DNA of 64,000 nt from Pseudomonadota bacterium (GCA_039033415.1 JBCCCR010000006.1:62001-126000); one strand, 5' to 3'; shown: positions 1 through 9,337, counted from the first letter of the stretch. The notes: a model not told the origin generated them from the letters alone. Program-made: numbers and translations.

Positions 1-980
1 TGCCCGGACCCCGTATCGCTGGCGTCGTCACTGGAGCCGCTCGGCGGGACCAGTTCGAGACGAGTTTGCGGGTCCGCAGCCGGCGCTGGGGTCGGGCTAA
101 CGTAGTCAGCGGTCGCCGCCGACTCAGACACGACCGGCGTGCTGCTGGAGACGTTCTGGCGGTAGCTTTCCCAGGCTTGGTTTTGGGTCCGTACGCTGGA
201 CAGCGCCTGGGCAACGCTTTGCGAGCTCAGATCGGCGGAATCCGGCATCCGCAGGATTGCGCCTTTTTTGAGCGCGTTGATATTGTCCTGATAGAAGGCA
301 TCCGGGTTTAGCCGGTACAGCGCCATCATCATCTGATTGATCGTAATGTCACCGGACGAGCGGTAGTCGCGAGCGATTTCCCACAGGGTGTCGCCCCCCT
401 CCACCTCGTAGGTACCGCCAGCCAAAGACCCCGCCCGGGAACCGGTGCTCGAGCTGCTGCTGGTCGACGGGGCGGGCCGCACGCGATCGGCGGTTGCCGG
501 CGCTGGTGCGTCCATGGCCGTCGGTCGAGGTGCCGTCTCGCGGGGCTGAGGCGCGGCGGAGCTGACCTCGGCAGCACCGGCCGAAACCGGCGGGTCCAGC
601 AGCACGACGTATTCGCGCAGCAACCGACCGTTCGGCCAGTTCACTTCGATCAAAAAGTCCACAAAAGGATCGGTCACCGGCTCGTCTGACGTCACGGCGA
701 TCACGTAGCGGCCTGCCGAGTCAGCCTGCACGGTGAAGGTCAGGTCGACCAGCAGCGCGGCCGCGTCGAGACCCACGCGTTCGAAATCTTCGGGCGCAGC
801 GAGGCTGACCTCGGTAGACTCGGGCTCGGTGACGTCGTCATAGAGGAGCGCAATCTCGGCCTCGAGCGGCTGATTGAGCTTGGAGCCGACCTGTATTTCG
901 CCCAGCCCCAGCGACCATGCTGCAAACGGCACCATCCCGACCGCCAGCACCGCCATCTTCCTGATTAGGCTGCTATTCAT
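1..980 (-). CDS. fimV: FimV/HubP-family polar protein, N-terminal part (runs off the left edge)
   Basis: FimV-type proteins are large inner-membrane, peptidoglycan-binding hub proteins that organise the cell pole, type IV pili and twitching. The first 326 codons are present; the C-terminal part, including any TPR motif, lies outside the window. Translated from the ATG at 980, the protein has a signal peptide ending near A-A-W-S, followed by the hallmark mature start L-G-L-G-E-I-Q-V-G-S with the N-Q-P-L-E-A-E-I motif. A domain of about 110 residues follows. After a Pro/Ser/Ala linker comes a LysM-like segment (Y-E-V-E-G-G-D-T-L-W-E-I-A, about residues 195-250) with a R-L-N-P-D-A-F motif. A G-rich stretch (GGGGG) lies 8 bases upstream of the ATG. 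It sits downstream of asd, the same order as in pseudomonads, but with a 94-bp AT-rich gap that could hold its own promoter. Confidence 0.9.
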   Translation of the reverse strand, partial: MNSSLIRKMAVLAVGMVPFAAWSLGLGEIQVGSKLNQPLEAEIALLYDDVTEPESTEVSLAAPEDFERVGLDAAALLVDLTFTVQADSAGRYVIAVTSDEPVTDPFVDFLIEVNWPNGRLLREYVVLLDPPVSAGAAEVSSAAPQPRETAPRPTAMDAPAPATADRVRPAPSTSSSSSTGSRAGSLAGGTYEVEGGDTLWEIARDYRSSGDITINQMMMALYRLNPDAFYQDNINALKKGAILRMPDSADLSSQSVAQALSSVRTQNQAWESYRQNVSSSTPVVSESAATADYVSPTPAPAADPQTRLELVPPSGSSDDASDTGSG

Positions 981-1074
981 TACCGCATCCCCCATACATC
1001 AAATTCAGCACTACTATTAATATGTTACGTAGCACTATTTAGATTAGACATGATAAGCCGGCCTCAACTATAGA

Positions 1075-2097
1075 TTATAAATGACTTTTTACCAATAGCT
1101 CCGCCAACTGGACGCTGTTCAGCGCCGCGCCTTTTCTCACGTTATCCGACACCACCCACAGATCGATTCCGTTCGGATGGGTGAGGTCCCGGCGAATCCT
1201 GCCGACAAACACCGGATCGGTGCCGTCCGCATGGGTTGCCGGCGTCGGATAACCTCCAGCCTCCCGACCGTCCATCAGGACCACGCCCGGCGCTTCCGCC
1301 AGCAGCCCGCGCACGGTATCCAGATCGATCGGTTCCCGGGTTTCCAGATGCACGGCTTCCGCGTGCCCATAAAATACCGGCACTCGAACCGCCGTCGGAT
1401 TCACGCCGATGTCCGGATCCTCCAGGATCTTGCGGGTCTCCCAAACAAGCTTCATCTCTTCGCGCGTGTAGCCGTTGTCCTGGAAGCTGTCGATGTGCGG
1501 CACAACGTTATAGGCGATCTGGTCGCCGAATTTCCGCGGCGTGACGGGTTCACCGGCCGCAAGCTGCGCCGCTTGTTCCCGGAGCTCATCGATACCCTGC
1601 TGACCCGCGCCCGAAACGCTCTGGTAGGTGGCGATGTTAATGCGCCTGATACCCGCCGCCCGTTGGATCGGGGCGAGCGCGACCATCAGCTGCATAGTGG
1701 AACAGTTCGGGTTCGCCACGATATTGCGCTGGCGATACCCGGCCAGGGCGTGCGGATTAACCTCGGCCACCACCAACGGCACGTCGTCGTGCAGGCGAAA
1801 CTCCGACGTGTTGTCCACCACCACGCAGCCGGCCTGCGCAGCCACCGGTGCGAAGCGAGCGGACACCGACCCACCGGCGGAAAACAGCGCCAGCTGAGTG
1901 GTGGAAAAATCGTAGTCTTCCAGCACCTGAACCGGTATCTCCTGACCCCGAAAACGGATGGTGGTGCCCGCGCTGCGGGCGCTGGCCAACGGCACGAGAC
2001 GGGTCAGGGGAAACTCGCGCTGCTCTAGGATCGCCGTCATGGCGCGGCCGACCGCGCCGGTGGCACCGGCAACCGCAACCGTCAGTTCATCGGTCAT
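1075..2097 (-). CDS. asd: aspartate-semialdehyde dehydrogenase
   Basis: Catalyses NADPH-dependent reduction of aspartyl phosphate to aspartate semialdehyde, the branch point to lysine/diaminopimelate, threonine and methionine. The 340-residue product has the NADP-binding G-A-T-G-A-V-G at residues 11-17, the catalytic cysteine in N-P-N-C-S (Cys132), and the substrate-binding R-V-P-V-F-Y-G-H segment near residue 240. The length is normal for the family. An upstream in-frame start would add 13 residues inside aroC. I chose the ATG at 2097 because AGGTG lies about 7 bases before it and it leaves an 11-bp overlap with the aroC stop, indicating translational coupling. It is the third gene of prmB-aroC-asd. 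Confidence 0.96.
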   Translation of the reverse strand: MTDELTVAVAGATGAVGRAMTAILEQREFPLTRLVPLASARSAGTTIRFRGQEIPVQVLEDYDFSTTQLALFSAGGSVSARFAPVAAQAGCVVVDNTSEFRLHDDVPLVVAEVNPHALAGYRQRNIVANPNCSTMQLMVALAPIQRAAGIRRINIATYQSVSGAGQQGIDELREQAAQLAAGEPVTPRKFGDQIAYNVVPHIDSFQDNGYTREEMKLVWETRKILEDPDIGVNPTAVRVPVFYGHAEAVHLETREPIDLDTVRGLLAEAPGVVLMDGREAGGYPTPATHADGTDPVFVGRIRRDLTHPNGIDLWVVSDNVRKGAALNSVQLAELLVKSHL

Positions 2098-3193
2098 GAC
2101 CATCACCTGCGGGAATCGTAAAGGGAATCTCGACATCAGCGTTCTGCGCCCGGTGCCGCAGAAACTGATCGAGCAGCACCAGCAGCGTCATCGCCTCGAC
2201 AATCGGTGGTGCCCGCAGCCCCACACAAGGATCATGGCGACCTTTGGTCACAACCTCGACGGCTTCGCCGTGGCGATCGACCGTCGAGCCTGGCAGGCGC
2301 AGGCTGGAGGTGGGCTTAAACGCCACGCTGGCCGTGATCTCTTGCCCGGTGGAGATGCCTCCCAGGACGCCTCCGGCGTGATTGCTCAGAAAGCCCTCTG
2401 GCGTAATCTCGTCACGGTGCACACTGCCCGGCTGCTCTACGCAGGCAAAACCGGCTCCGATCTCCACGCCCTTGACCGCGTTGATACTCATGAGCGCAGC
2501 CGCGAGCTCGGCATCCAGCTTGCCGTAGACCGGTTCACCCCAGCCGGCGGGCACACCGCGCGCCACCACGTCGACTCGCGCACCGGCGGAGTCGCCGGAT
2601 TTCCGCAGCGCGTCCATATAGGCTTCGAGTGGCTGAACCCAGTCCGGATCGGGCGCGAAAAACGGGTTGTTTTCCACCTCAGACCAATCGACCGTGCTGG
2701 CTCGCTGTTCGCCGACCTGAACCACGCAGGCCTGCACCTCAATGCCGAAATGATGTGCCAGATATTTTCGCGCCACCGCACCGGCCGCCACGCGCATGGT
2801 TGTCTCCCGCGCGGACGACCGCCCACCGCCTCGATAGTCGCGGAAGCCGTACTTGGCGTCGTACGTGTAGTCAGCATGGCCAGGCCGATACTGATCTTTA
2901 ATGTTGGTGTAATCCTTAGATCGCGCATCTGTGTTTTCAATCAGCAGGGCGATAGGCGTGCCGGTGGTGACACCCTCGAAGACCCCCGACTGGATGGTGA
3001 CCGCATCCGCCTCCCGTCGCTGTGAGGTGTGTCGCGTTTTTCCCGTCGCCCGCCGCTGGAGATCGGGCACGATATCTTCGGCGCTCAGCGGCAGCCCCGG
3101 CGGGAAACCGTCAATCACGCAGCCAATGCCAGGGCCATGGCTTTCCCCAAACGTTGTAACCCGCAGCAAACGCCCGAAGCTGTTACTGGACAT
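2087..3193 (-). CDS. aroC: chorismate synthase
   Basis: Last step of the shikimate pathway: converts 5-enolpyruvylshikimate 3-phosphate to chorismate with reduced FMN. The 368-residue product begins with the conserved [16 protein letters not shown] block, has the [10 protein letters not shown] signature and ends with the [15 protein letters not shown] block, all diagnostic. A longer reading frame continues 28 codons upstream into prmB, but the family start is M-S-S-N-S-F-G at 3193. That ATG overlaps the prmB stop by 11 bases, the same overlap length as aroC-asd, so the three genes look translationally coupled. Confidence 0.97.
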   Translation of the reverse strand: MSSNSFGRLLRVTTFGESHGPGIGCVIDGFPPGLPLSAEDIVPDLQRRATGKTRHTSQRREADAVTIQSGVFEGVTTGTPIALLIENTDARSKDYTNIKDQYRPGHADYTYDAKYGFRDYRGGGRSSARETTMRVAAGAVARKYLAHHFGIEVQACVVQVGEQRASTVDWSEVENNPFFAPDPDWVQPLEAYMDALRKSGDSAGARVDVVARGVPAGWGEPVYGKLDAELAAALMSINAVKGVEIGAGFACVEQPGSVHRDEITPEGFLSNHAGGVLGGISTGQEITASVAFKPTSSLRLPGSTVDRHGEAVEVVTKGRHDPCVGLRAPPIVEAMTLLVLLDQFLRHRAQNADVEIPFTIPAGDGHDR

Positions 3194-4118
3194 CGCTGAG
3201 CTCCCGCCTCGCAAACGCGATGCGTTGGCGCCAGGCCACAAGCTCCTGGCGACTGGCCGTGAGGATGCCACTCCCACCGTGCTCGAAAGCCAGCCAGGTC
3301 AGGGGCAAATCTCCCAGGGCATCTTGGAGCGCGTCCGCGCTGTTTCCCGTTTCCAAAATCAGTTGTCCGTGTTCGGTCAGATAGTCGGGCGCATCGTGCA
3401 GAATCTGAAGCGGCAGGTCCAGCCCGGCGCTACCACAATGCAGGGCGATGCCCGGTTCGTGCGCGTACTCCGCCGGCAGCTCGTTGTACTCAGCCTGGGA
3501 GACATAAGGCGGATTGCTGATGATTAGCGCAAACTGGCCGACGACGGGTTCAAACAGATCTCCCTCGAGCAACTCGAGACGGTCGCCTACGCGGTGCAGC
3601 GCCACGTTGCGCCGGGCGACCGCCAGCGCGTCACCACTCAAATCGGTTGCTTTGACCTCGATGTGCGGAAAAGCCAAAGCAACGCCAATGCCGATGCAGC
3701 CCGATCCGGTGCAGAGATCGAGCACCCGGTCGCCTTCCGCCAGCGGCCACAACGAGAGACCTTCGCTGATGAGCTCCGCGATTGGCGACCTCGGAATCAG
3801 CACGTGAGGATCGACGTAAAAGCGATGGCCGGCAAACCAGGCAATCCCCGTCATGTAGGCGACCGGTACGCGGTCTTTGACCCGGCGCTCGAGCCAGCGT
3901 TGGACATCCAGGTATTCCTTGGGCGACACCCGCCGATCCGCGATCGGCGCCTGCAGCGGGTCCTCACCCAGCGCCGCCGCGGTCAACCAGCATGCGTCGT
4001 CCATGGCATTGTCGGTCCCATGACCAAAATAGACGCCGGCCTGATCCAGCGCCGCGGCGACCTCCGGGATCACCTCTCCGAGCAGTCGATGCGCGGCGTC
4101 GACGTCACCACCCACCAT
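3183..4118 (-). CDS. prmB: 50S ribosomal protein L3 glutamine N5-methyltransferase
   Basis: SAM-dependent methyltransferase modifying a glutamine of ribosomal protein L3. The 311-residue product has the SAM-binding motif D-L-C-T-G-S-G (134-140) and the N5-glutamine methyltransferase signature S-N-P-P-Y (201-205). The E-Y-A-H-E-P stretch after N-P-P-Y is typical of PrmB, and the prmB-aroC adjacency is widespread in gammaproteobacteria. This favours PrmB over the related release-factor methylase PrmC. The frame is open to 4406, but the ATG at 4118 is preceded by GAGGT at good spacing, and the extra 96 residues are not family sequence. First gene of the prmB-aroC-asd operon. Confidence 0.94.
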   Translation of the reverse strand: MVGGDVDAAHRLLGEVIPEVAAALDQAGVYFGHGTDNAMDDACWLTAAALGEDPLQAPIADRRVSPKEYLDVQRWLERRVKDRVPVAYMTGIAWFAGHRFYVDPHVLIPRSPIAELISEGLSLWPLAEGDRVLDLCTGSGCIGIGVALAFPHIEVKATDLSGDALAVARRNVALHRVGDRLELLEGDLFEPVVGQFALIISNPPYVSQAEYNELPAEYAHEPGIALHCGSAGLDLPLQILHDAPDYLTEHGQLILETGNSADALQDALGDLPLTWLAFEHGGSGILTASRQELVAWRQRIAFARRELSDVQ

Positions 4119-4194
4119 AGCGTTTACCTCATTTTCTTTACGCTGGCGCGACGCCAGCAGGCAATCGCCCAGTATAGGTTGTCGCAGACCCTCA

Positions 4195-4228
4195 TTGACA
4201 CTCTTAGGATCGTTCGCGGCGGTATAAT
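4195..4228 (+). promoter_or_regulatory. possible promoter for the sco gene
   Basis: A perfect TATAAT at 4223-4228 lies 27 bases before the sco ATG. A perfect TTGACA occurs at 4195-4200, but the spacer is 22 bases rather than 17, so the -35 assignment is doubtful. The region lies between the divergent prmB and sco starts. Confidence 0.35.
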
Positions 4229-4255
4229 GCGCCCGGACGAAATGACCAAATTCCG

Positions 4256-4930
4256 ATGAACCGAACAATACTGATAGTGGCCGCGATTGCCGCTGCGGCT
4301 GTGGGCGCCTTCGGCGGTATGAAGCTTGCCTCACGGGCCGCCGTCGAAAGCGAGGCCGCCCCGGCACTGAGCGAGGCGGCTGGCGTGCCTTCGCCAGCTG
4401 CTGCACCGACGCTCCGCGCCTTTAAGCGTTATCCCGAGCCCAGGGTGGTAGCGGACTTTGCGCTCTTCGATCAGCACGGAGAAGCCTTTGACCTCAGCCG
4501 CTGGCAGCAGCGATGGACGTTAGTATTTTTTGGGTTTACCCATTGTCCGGATATCTGTCCCTCGACCATGGCTCTGATGAGCAGCGTGCTCGACGGCGCT
4601 GACCTGGGGGATGCGTTGGGAGTGACGTTCGTTTCAGTGGATCCGGACCGTGATTCGGCCAGCCACCTGGCCGATTACGTGGGGTTTTTCGACCCGCGGT
4701 TCGACGCGGCCACCGGGCCGATGCCTCAGCTGGTTGCGTTGACGCATCAGCTGGGCGTCCTTTTTGATATTGAGCCGCACGAGCCCGACGCCACGTCATA
4801 CAACGTCGATCATAGCGCCAGCGTACTGCTGCTTAATCCGCAGGGCCGACTGGTCGGCCAGTTTCCCGCGCCGCAGCAGCTCGAGCTGCTGGTCAGTGAC
4901 CTGAAGCAGCTGGTCGGGTCCAACCCATGA
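4256..4930 (+). CDS. SCO1/SenC-family copper chaperone / thioredoxin-like protein
   Basis: Sco proteins bind copper in the periplasm and assist CuA-site assembly of cytochrome oxidase, or act as thiol-disulfide reductases. The 224-residue product has an N-terminal membrane anchor (about 4-22) and an Ala/Pro-rich linker. Its thioredoxin-like domain carries C-P-D-I-C at 97-101 and the distal copper-ligand histidine in V-D-H-S-A (His186). These are all three canonical ligands. No cytochrome oxidase or other copper gene is nearby; the gene runs into psd instead. A 28-codon reading frame overlaps its stop codon as ATGA. Confidence 0.92.
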   Translation: MNRTILIVAAIAAAAVGAFGGMKLASRAAVESEAAPALSEAAGVPSPAAAPTLRAFKRYPEPRVVADFALFDQHGEAFDLSRWQQRWTLVFFGFTHCPDICPSTMALMSSVLDGADLGDALGVTFVSVDPDRDSASHLADYVGFFDPRFDAATGPMPQLVALTHQLGVLFDIEPHEPDATSYNVDHSASVLLLNPQGRLVGQFPAPQQLELLVSDLKQLVGSNP

Positions 4931-5013
4931 GCACCTTCAGTCCAGCAGGCCGGCCTGTTGAGCAGGTGAACATCGACGATCCAAGCCAGGAGCTCGCTCA
5001 GTCATGGGGCTGA
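4927..5013 (+). CDS. possible 28-residue leader/coupling ORF between sco and psd
   Basis: An ATG at 4927 overlaps the sco stop as ATGA, and the frame ends at TGA 5011-5013, ten bases inside psd. The predicted peptide is hydrophilic with no recognisable motif. Its position would allow translational coupling of sco and psd, but the peptide may have no function of its own. This is inference from geometry only. Confidence 0.25.
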   Translation: MSTFSPAGRPVEQVNIDDPSQELAQSWG

Positions 5014-5885
5014 AGGCTCGACTGTTTGTGCTCCTGCAGTACGTCCTGCCTCAGCACGGACTGAGCTGGCTGGTAAACAAGGTCACGCGCATGACCTTCC
5101 CACCGCTGAAGAACATGCTGATACGTCTCGCCATCAAAGGCTTTGGTGTCGACATGAGTCAGGCAGCGGAGCCTGACCCGAAAAGCTACGCCAGCTTCAA
5201 CACCTTTTTCACCCGCCCGCTCAAAGATGGCGTCAGGCCGCTTGGCGACGATGACAGCCTGCTCTGCCCGGCTGACGGCGCCATCAGCCAGCTTGGCCCC
5301 ATCCGAGACGGCACGCTGCTGCAGGCCAAAGGCCACACGTTTACCGTCAGCGAGTTCATCACGCCGGCAGCCGGGGATGCCGCCGCTTTTGCTAACGGCA
5401 GTTTTCTTACCGTCTATCTATCACCCCGGGATTATCATCGCGTCCACATGCCCTGGACCGGAACGCTCAGCCGCAGCGTTTACGTGCCCGGCAAACTGTT
5501 CTCCGTATCGCCCACGACCACGGCCGCCATTCCACTCTTGTTCGCGCGCAACGAGCGACTGATCACCCGCTTCGAATGTGACTTCGGGCCAATGATTGTG
5601 GCACTGGTTGGTGCCGTTTGCGTATCGTCGATGAGCAACGTCTGGGAAGGGGTTGTGGCGCCGGGCCGGCGGCTGCGCCCGGCTGACCATCAGGGTCCGA
5701 TGCTTAAGGCCGGTGAGGAGATGGGCCGCTTCAACATGGGTTCAACGGTTATCGTGCTGCTGCCGCCTGACGCGGTGAGGTGGCGGACCGAGCTAGCCCC
5801 CGGCGCATCGGTGCAGATGGGACAGGCGCTCGCTGCTGCACGGCAGCTGACCCCCGAAGCAACTCCCCAGCAAACTCCCGGCTAA
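5004..5885 (+). CDS. psd: phosphatidylserine decarboxylase proenzyme
   Basis: Makes phosphatidylethanolamine by decarboxylating phosphatidylserine at the inner membrane, using a pyruvoyl cofactor formed by self-cleavage. The 293-residue length is typical of proteobacterial Psd. Visible motifs are the P-A-D-G catalytic aspartate segment (about 90-92), Y-H-R-V-H (about 144-148) and the self-cleavage site N-M-G-S-T, with cleavage expected between Gly246 and Ser247. Met replaces the more usual Leu before G-S-T. The GGAG upstream of the ATG at 5004 is about 12 bases away, a long spacing that may be compensated by read-in from the short upstream ORF. Confidence 0.96.
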   Translation: MGLKARLFVLLQYVLPQHGLSWLVNKVTRMTFPPLKNMLIRLAIKGFGVDMSQAAEPDPKSYASFNTFFTRPLKDGVRPLGDDDSLLCPADGAISQLGPIRDGTLLQAKGHTFTVSEFITPAAGDAAAFANGSFLTVYLSPRDYHRVHMPWTGTLSRSVYVPGKLFSVSPTTTAAIPLLFARNERLITRFECDFGPMIVALVGAVCVSSMSNVWEGVVAPGRRLRPADHQGPMLKAGEEMGRFNMGSTVIVLLPPDAVRWRTELAPGASVQMGQALAAARQLTPEATPQQTPG

Positions 5886-5957
5886 ACTCGGGGTCCAACG
5901 CAAAGTCGAACACAAGAAGCCGAGCATTCAGCTGAATACTCGAACCAGGAGTCCGTC

Positions 5958-6752
5958 ATGAAATATTTCAGGACAAACAATGCCGGGGCAGTGGCAAACT
6001 CCAGCCCATGGAGGGCCGGCGCCATACTGGCGGCCAGTTTGACGCTGGTGGCCGTCGTAGCGCCGGGTGTTTGGGCGCAATCTACCGGCGTCACCGGAGG
6101 GCCAGGGGGCGATGCCACCACGCCAACCCAGCCTCCGCCGTCAGCGGCGGCTGGGCAGACCCTGGCCGCCATGGCGGCCGGCGCGGACGCGATTGCCGTG
6201 GTCCGGGTCGCGCAGACCGAATACGCCCGAACGCGCGCTTTTCCCTCCAGCGGCTGGGCGCTGCTTGAGGTCCTCGTGCCTTACCGCGGCGTCGAGAAGG
6301 GGCAGCTCCTGGAGGTCACGGAACGCGGGCTGGGCGAACAGCGCTGCTACTACCCGGAGCTCGGGACGTGGCAGTTTGAGGGCGACCGCTTTTTTGTTTT
6401 TCTCAAGAAAGGAGAAGGTGACACCTGGCGCGGGCGAGCGCCCGCCTGCCGACTGCCCGTATTGGTCGACGACGCCAATCGGTTTTTACTTCGCTTTCCC
6501 GTTGAGGGGCTGAAGATTGATGAGGAAGGCGTGGTCGAAGAAGTTCAGTTCAACGACCCCGCCGCCCGGGTCGACGCCAGCGACTTTACCCGAGCGAAGA
6601 TCCGGGAACTGGAGGATTTTTATCTTGCCACGCGCGTGGTTTCTGACGATCCCCTGGCACCGCCGGACCTCGTCTATCAGTACACGCGCGGTATCACGCT
6701 CGCCAACGTACGGCGGCTGATGAATCGCGACGCAGAGGCGCCGGGCAAGTAG
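5958..6752 (+). CDS. secreted protein of unknown function
   Basis: I do not recognise a family. The 264-residue product has an extended signal peptide (hydrophobic core about 22-38, possible cleavage after V-W-A-Q), then a Gly/Thr/Pro-rich linker. A globular domain from about residue 65 begins A-D-A-I-A-V-V-R-V and continues into alternating hydrophobic and charged segments suggestive of beta structure. Two cysteines (in Q-R-C-Y-Y and P-A-C-R-L) could form a disulfide. A clear AGGAG lies 7 bases before the ATG. The gene is a single unit followed by a strong terminator. Confidence 0.75.
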   Translation: MKYFRTNNAGAVANSSPWRAGAILAASLTLVAVVAPGVWAQSTGVTGGPGGDATTPTQPPPSAAAGQTLAAMAAGADAIAVVRVAQTEYARTRAFPSSGWALLEVLVPYRGVEKGQLLEVTERGLGEQRCYYPELGTWQFEGDRFFVFLKKGEGDTWRGRAPACRLPVLVDDANRFLLRFPVEGLKIDEEGVVEEVQFNDPAARVDASDFTRAKIRELEDFYLATRVVSDDPLAPPDLVYQYTRGITLANVRRLMNRDAEAPGK

Positions 6753-6792
6753 CACTGCAACGCGTCCGCTGGCCGAGACGTACACCGACCAC

Positions 6793-6832
6793 AAAAAAAA
6801 GCCGGCAGCTTCATGAGCCGCCGGCTTTGCTT
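6793..6832. terminator. bidirectional intrinsic terminator
   Basis: The perfect arms GCCGGC at 6801-6806 and 6820-6825 form a stem with extra inner GC pairs. A run of eight A lies on the left and T-rich sequence (TTTGCTTT) on the right. It lies between the convergent genes ending at 6752 and 6894, so it can serve both strands. Confidence 0.8.
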
Positions 6833-6893
6833 TACCCAGGTTTTCGCTCGATCAGCCGCCGGTTAATGCGGCTGGCATACGGGCGGTCAAACC

Positions 6894-7613
6894 TTAACCG
6901 TCGAGGTCGATGGCGCTGCGTGAGCTTTCGCGCCGGCGCTCGTCTCTCTCGTCATATTTCTTCATGCAGCGCTTGGTCTGCTTGACCATCGCGCATTCAA
7001 GGTAGTCCGAGATCTCGATCAGCGAACCGCGGATTGCCTTACCGGCCGGCGTTTTGTTCTGGCTCGCGAGGTTGCCCCCAAAGCCACCGCGATAGGCACC
7101 CAGGCGCAGGCCACCGCCCTTGCTGCGGGCTTCAACGGTGCGCACGTATTCGATTTCGCCAGTCGTCGAGTTCACCACCCGGAGATCGACCGCGATGTAG
7201 GCTTCCGAGCTGTTGCCGCCCACCGAGATGCCGCGGAAGCTGATGCCGCCGCCCGTGTCTGCGGTGTTCTCTTCGTAAGCGGTGACAGTGCCCATCACCA
7301 GATACTCGGCGCCGATGAGCTTACCGATCTTGGCGCCCGTGCCGGCCGAGACCCGGCCAGAAGCACCCAGGTTCTGCTCCTCGATCGCAGACTGCAGCTT
7401 ATTGCGCTCGACCACGCTGAACGCTTTGGTTGCGACCAGCTCGTTGCTGAGCATGCCGGAAAGCTCCCAGCCAACGCCGCCTCGCCACCAGCCGGCGCCG
7501 CTTTCGTTTTTGAACTCGACAACACCCACCGTAATTTTGTCTTTAGCAGCCAGTGCGGTCGCCGGAACGCCGACCACAACAGCCGACAGCAGTAACATCA
7601 ACATCCGTTTCAT
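6894..7613 (-). CDS. CsgG/HfaB-family protein
   Basis: CsgG-family proteins form outer-membrane secretion pores (curli export) or related envelope assemblies. The 239-residue product has a signal peptide (cleavage near A-L-A-A). The CsgG-like core has V-G-V-V-E-F-K-N at the start of the mature domain, G-M-L-S-N-E-L and F-S-V-V-E-R-N-K-L. It continues with I-G-K-L-I-G-A-E-Y-L-V-M-G-T-V and a V-D-L-R-V-V-N-S-T-T-G-E-I strand. There is no lipobox cysteine at the expected position, unlike true CsgG. The C-terminal tail has two cysteines and is rich in Arg/Lys/Glu/Asp. No curli subunit genes are adjacent. A good GAGGA ribosome-binding site lies upstream. Confidence 0.85.
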   Translation of the reverse strand: MKRMLMLLLSAVVVGVPATALAAKDKITVGVVEFKNESGAGWWRGGVGWELSGMLSNELVATKAFSVVERNKLQSAIEEQNLGASGRVSAGTGAKIGKLIGAEYLVMGTVTAYEENTADTGGGISFRGISVGGNSSEAYIAVDLRVVNSTTGEIEYVRTVEARSKGGGLRLGAYRGGFGGNLASQNKTPAGKAIRGSLIEISDYLECAMVKQTKRCMKKYDERDERRRESSRSAIDLDG

Positions 7614-7891
7614 GATTTTTTCCTCTGGTTCCCAATTCAGGCGTTTGCGTCAAACAAACGTCTGCCCTGCCTCACTTTCTCACCCATTCCAGGGGCATCA
7701 CTCTCAGCGTTCCGCTTGCCGGTGGCTGACGCCTTCCGGGCTTCGCGAACACTCGCCGGCGATTTTGCTGCTGGAAACACCCGCGAGGTGCTCCAAACCG
7801 CTCTGCGCGCTATTCTAGCGCCGCCGCCAGGGCCCATCCAGTGCGAGACGTGAGCAACTGTTACGAGTGCTTGTAGGAGAATAACGACAAA

Positions 7892-8986
7892 ATGCTTGAA
7901 GACCTGAGGTCTGAACTCAACGATCTGGACCGCCAGCTGGTGGACCTCATCGCGCGGCGCCAGGAGGTTGTGCAGCGGATCGGCGCAACAAAACGCGACA
8001 CCGGCACCGCGACTCGCGACTACGGCCGGGAGAAGGTGGTTTTGGAGCTGGCCCGGAAAAACGCCGAGTTACAGGGCATTTCACCGAAGCTTGCCGAGAC
8101 GGTCATGACGATGCTGATCGAAGGCAGTCTGCAGGCGCAGGAAAAGGACCGGCTCGTCCACGCGTCAAGCGGCAGCAATCAGCGCGCCCTCGTTTTTGGC
8201 GGCTGCGGCAAGATGGGCGGTTGGTTCGCGGACTTCCTCGACTCCCAGTCTTTTGGCGTCGATATCGTTGATCCGTCGGACGTTAGGAGCCGCCATGCCC
8301 GGGTCGACCGCTGGCAGGACGTCGTCGATCAATACGACCTGCTCGTCGTAGCCGCTCCGATCAAGGTGAGCGCTGATCTGCTGCGCGAACTCCTGCCGCT
8401 AAAACCACGGGGCACCATCTTCGACCTCGCGTCGCTCAAAAGCCCGTTGCGCCAGCCGCTGCGAGCCCTGGCTGACGCCGGCTGTTCCGTGACGTCGGTC
8501 CACCCGATGTTCGGCCCCGATACGCATCTGCTGTCCGGTCGTCACATCATTTTTTGCGACGTGGGTGTCGCCAGCGCCACCGAACACGCCGTCAGCCTGT
8601 TTGCCAACACCATGGCGGAGAAGGTCGAGATGAGCCTCGAGGACCACGACCGTATGGTGGGTTACGTGCTGGGACTCTCTCACGCACTCAACATCGCGTT
8701 CTTTACGGCGCTGCGCGAGTCCGGTGAAGCCTCGAACGTCCTGGCAGACCTGTCGAGCACCACCTTTGATGCGCAGCTGGCGATCGCGCGCGCCGTCGCC
8801 GGAGAACATCCGCCGATGTACTTCGAGATCCAGCATCTCAACGACTACGGCCGAGCCCCCTTGAGTGCGCTCGCAGACGCATTGAGCCGAATTCGGGAGC
8901 TGGTCGAGCGCGGCGACGAGGCGGGGTTTGTACAGCTCATGGAAAAGGGTCACCAGTACCTGGTCAGCACCAGCAAAGAGCCGTAA
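7892..8986 (+). CDS. tyrA: bifunctional chorismate mutase / prephenate dehydrogenase (T-protein)
   Basis: Converts chorismate to prephenate and then to 4-hydroxyphenylpyruvate for tyrosine synthesis. The 364-residue protein has an AroQ-type chorismate mutase domain at residues 1-90 (L-R-S-E-L-N-D-L-D-R-Q-L-V-D-L-I). The prephenate dehydrogenase domain starts at the NAD-binding G-G-C-G-K-M-G (103-109) and contains the V-H-P-M-F-G-P-D signature. The architecture and spacing match the enteric T-protein. AGGAG is present but about 13 bases before the ATG. The gene stands alone; the 278 bp upstream show no clear operator or attenuator to me. Confidence 0.95.
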   Translation: MLEDLRSELNDLDRQLVDLIARRQEVVQRIGATKRDTGTATRDYGREKVVLELARKNAELQGISPKLAETVMTMLIEGSLQAQEKDRLVHASSGSNQRALVFGGCGKMGGWFADFLDSQSFGVDIVDPSDVRSRHARVDRWQDVVDQYDLLVVAAPIKVSADLLRELLPLKPRGTIFDLASLKSPLRQPLRALADAGCSVTSVHPMFGPDTHLLSGRHIIFCDVGVASATEHAVSLFANTMAEKVEMSLEDHDRMVGYVLGLSHALNIAFFTALRESGEASNVLADLSSTTFDAQLAIARAVAGEHPPMYFEIQHLNDYGRAPLSALADALSRIRELVERGDEAGFVQLMEKGHQYLVSTSKEP

Positions 8987-9130
8987 GGGGCCTGGTCAAT
9001 CTCGCCGATCCATCGCCATGCGCACCAGTCGCGCTGCCAACGATTCCCATAAGTAATTGATTTTACGAAACTTAGCCGCTGGCATGGGAGTTGCTTCATC
9101 ATCAGGTGAGATTGAGCAACAGGGTCAATA

Positions 9131-9337
9131 ATGTCGCAAGGATCTGCCGGTAACGTCATCGCCGCTCTGGCGAGCTTTTTTATCCCGGGGCTGGGACAGC
9201 TGCTGCAGGGGCGCCTGCTGGCGGCACTTATTCAGTTTGTCCTGGCCGCGGTGCTGTGGGTGATCTGGCTGGGCTGGATCGTTCACCTTTGGTCGATCAT
9301 CAGCGCCGCCGTCTGGGACCCGCCTCAGCGGCGTTAG
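9131..9337 (+). CDS. small membrane protein, conserved type
   Basis: This 68-residue protein has two hydrophobic segments (about 8-25 and 30-58). A central G-L-G-Q-L-L-Q-G-R motif joins them, and the segment G-W-I-V-H-L-W-S-I-I-S-A-A follows. The F-I-P-G-L-G-Q pattern recalls TM2-like and other small two-helix inner-membrane proteins, but I cannot name a function. AGGG about 8 bases before the ATG supports translation. Single gene between tyrA and the convergent M50 protease gene. Confidence 0.75.
   Translation: MSQGSAGNVIAALASFFIPGLGQLLQGRLLAALIQFVLAAVLWVIWLGWIVHLWSIISAAVWDPPQRR

Noticed and set aside
1177-2028. Long antisense frame over asd
   Set aside because: The opposite strand encodes a clear asd; the antisense translation has no recognisable features.
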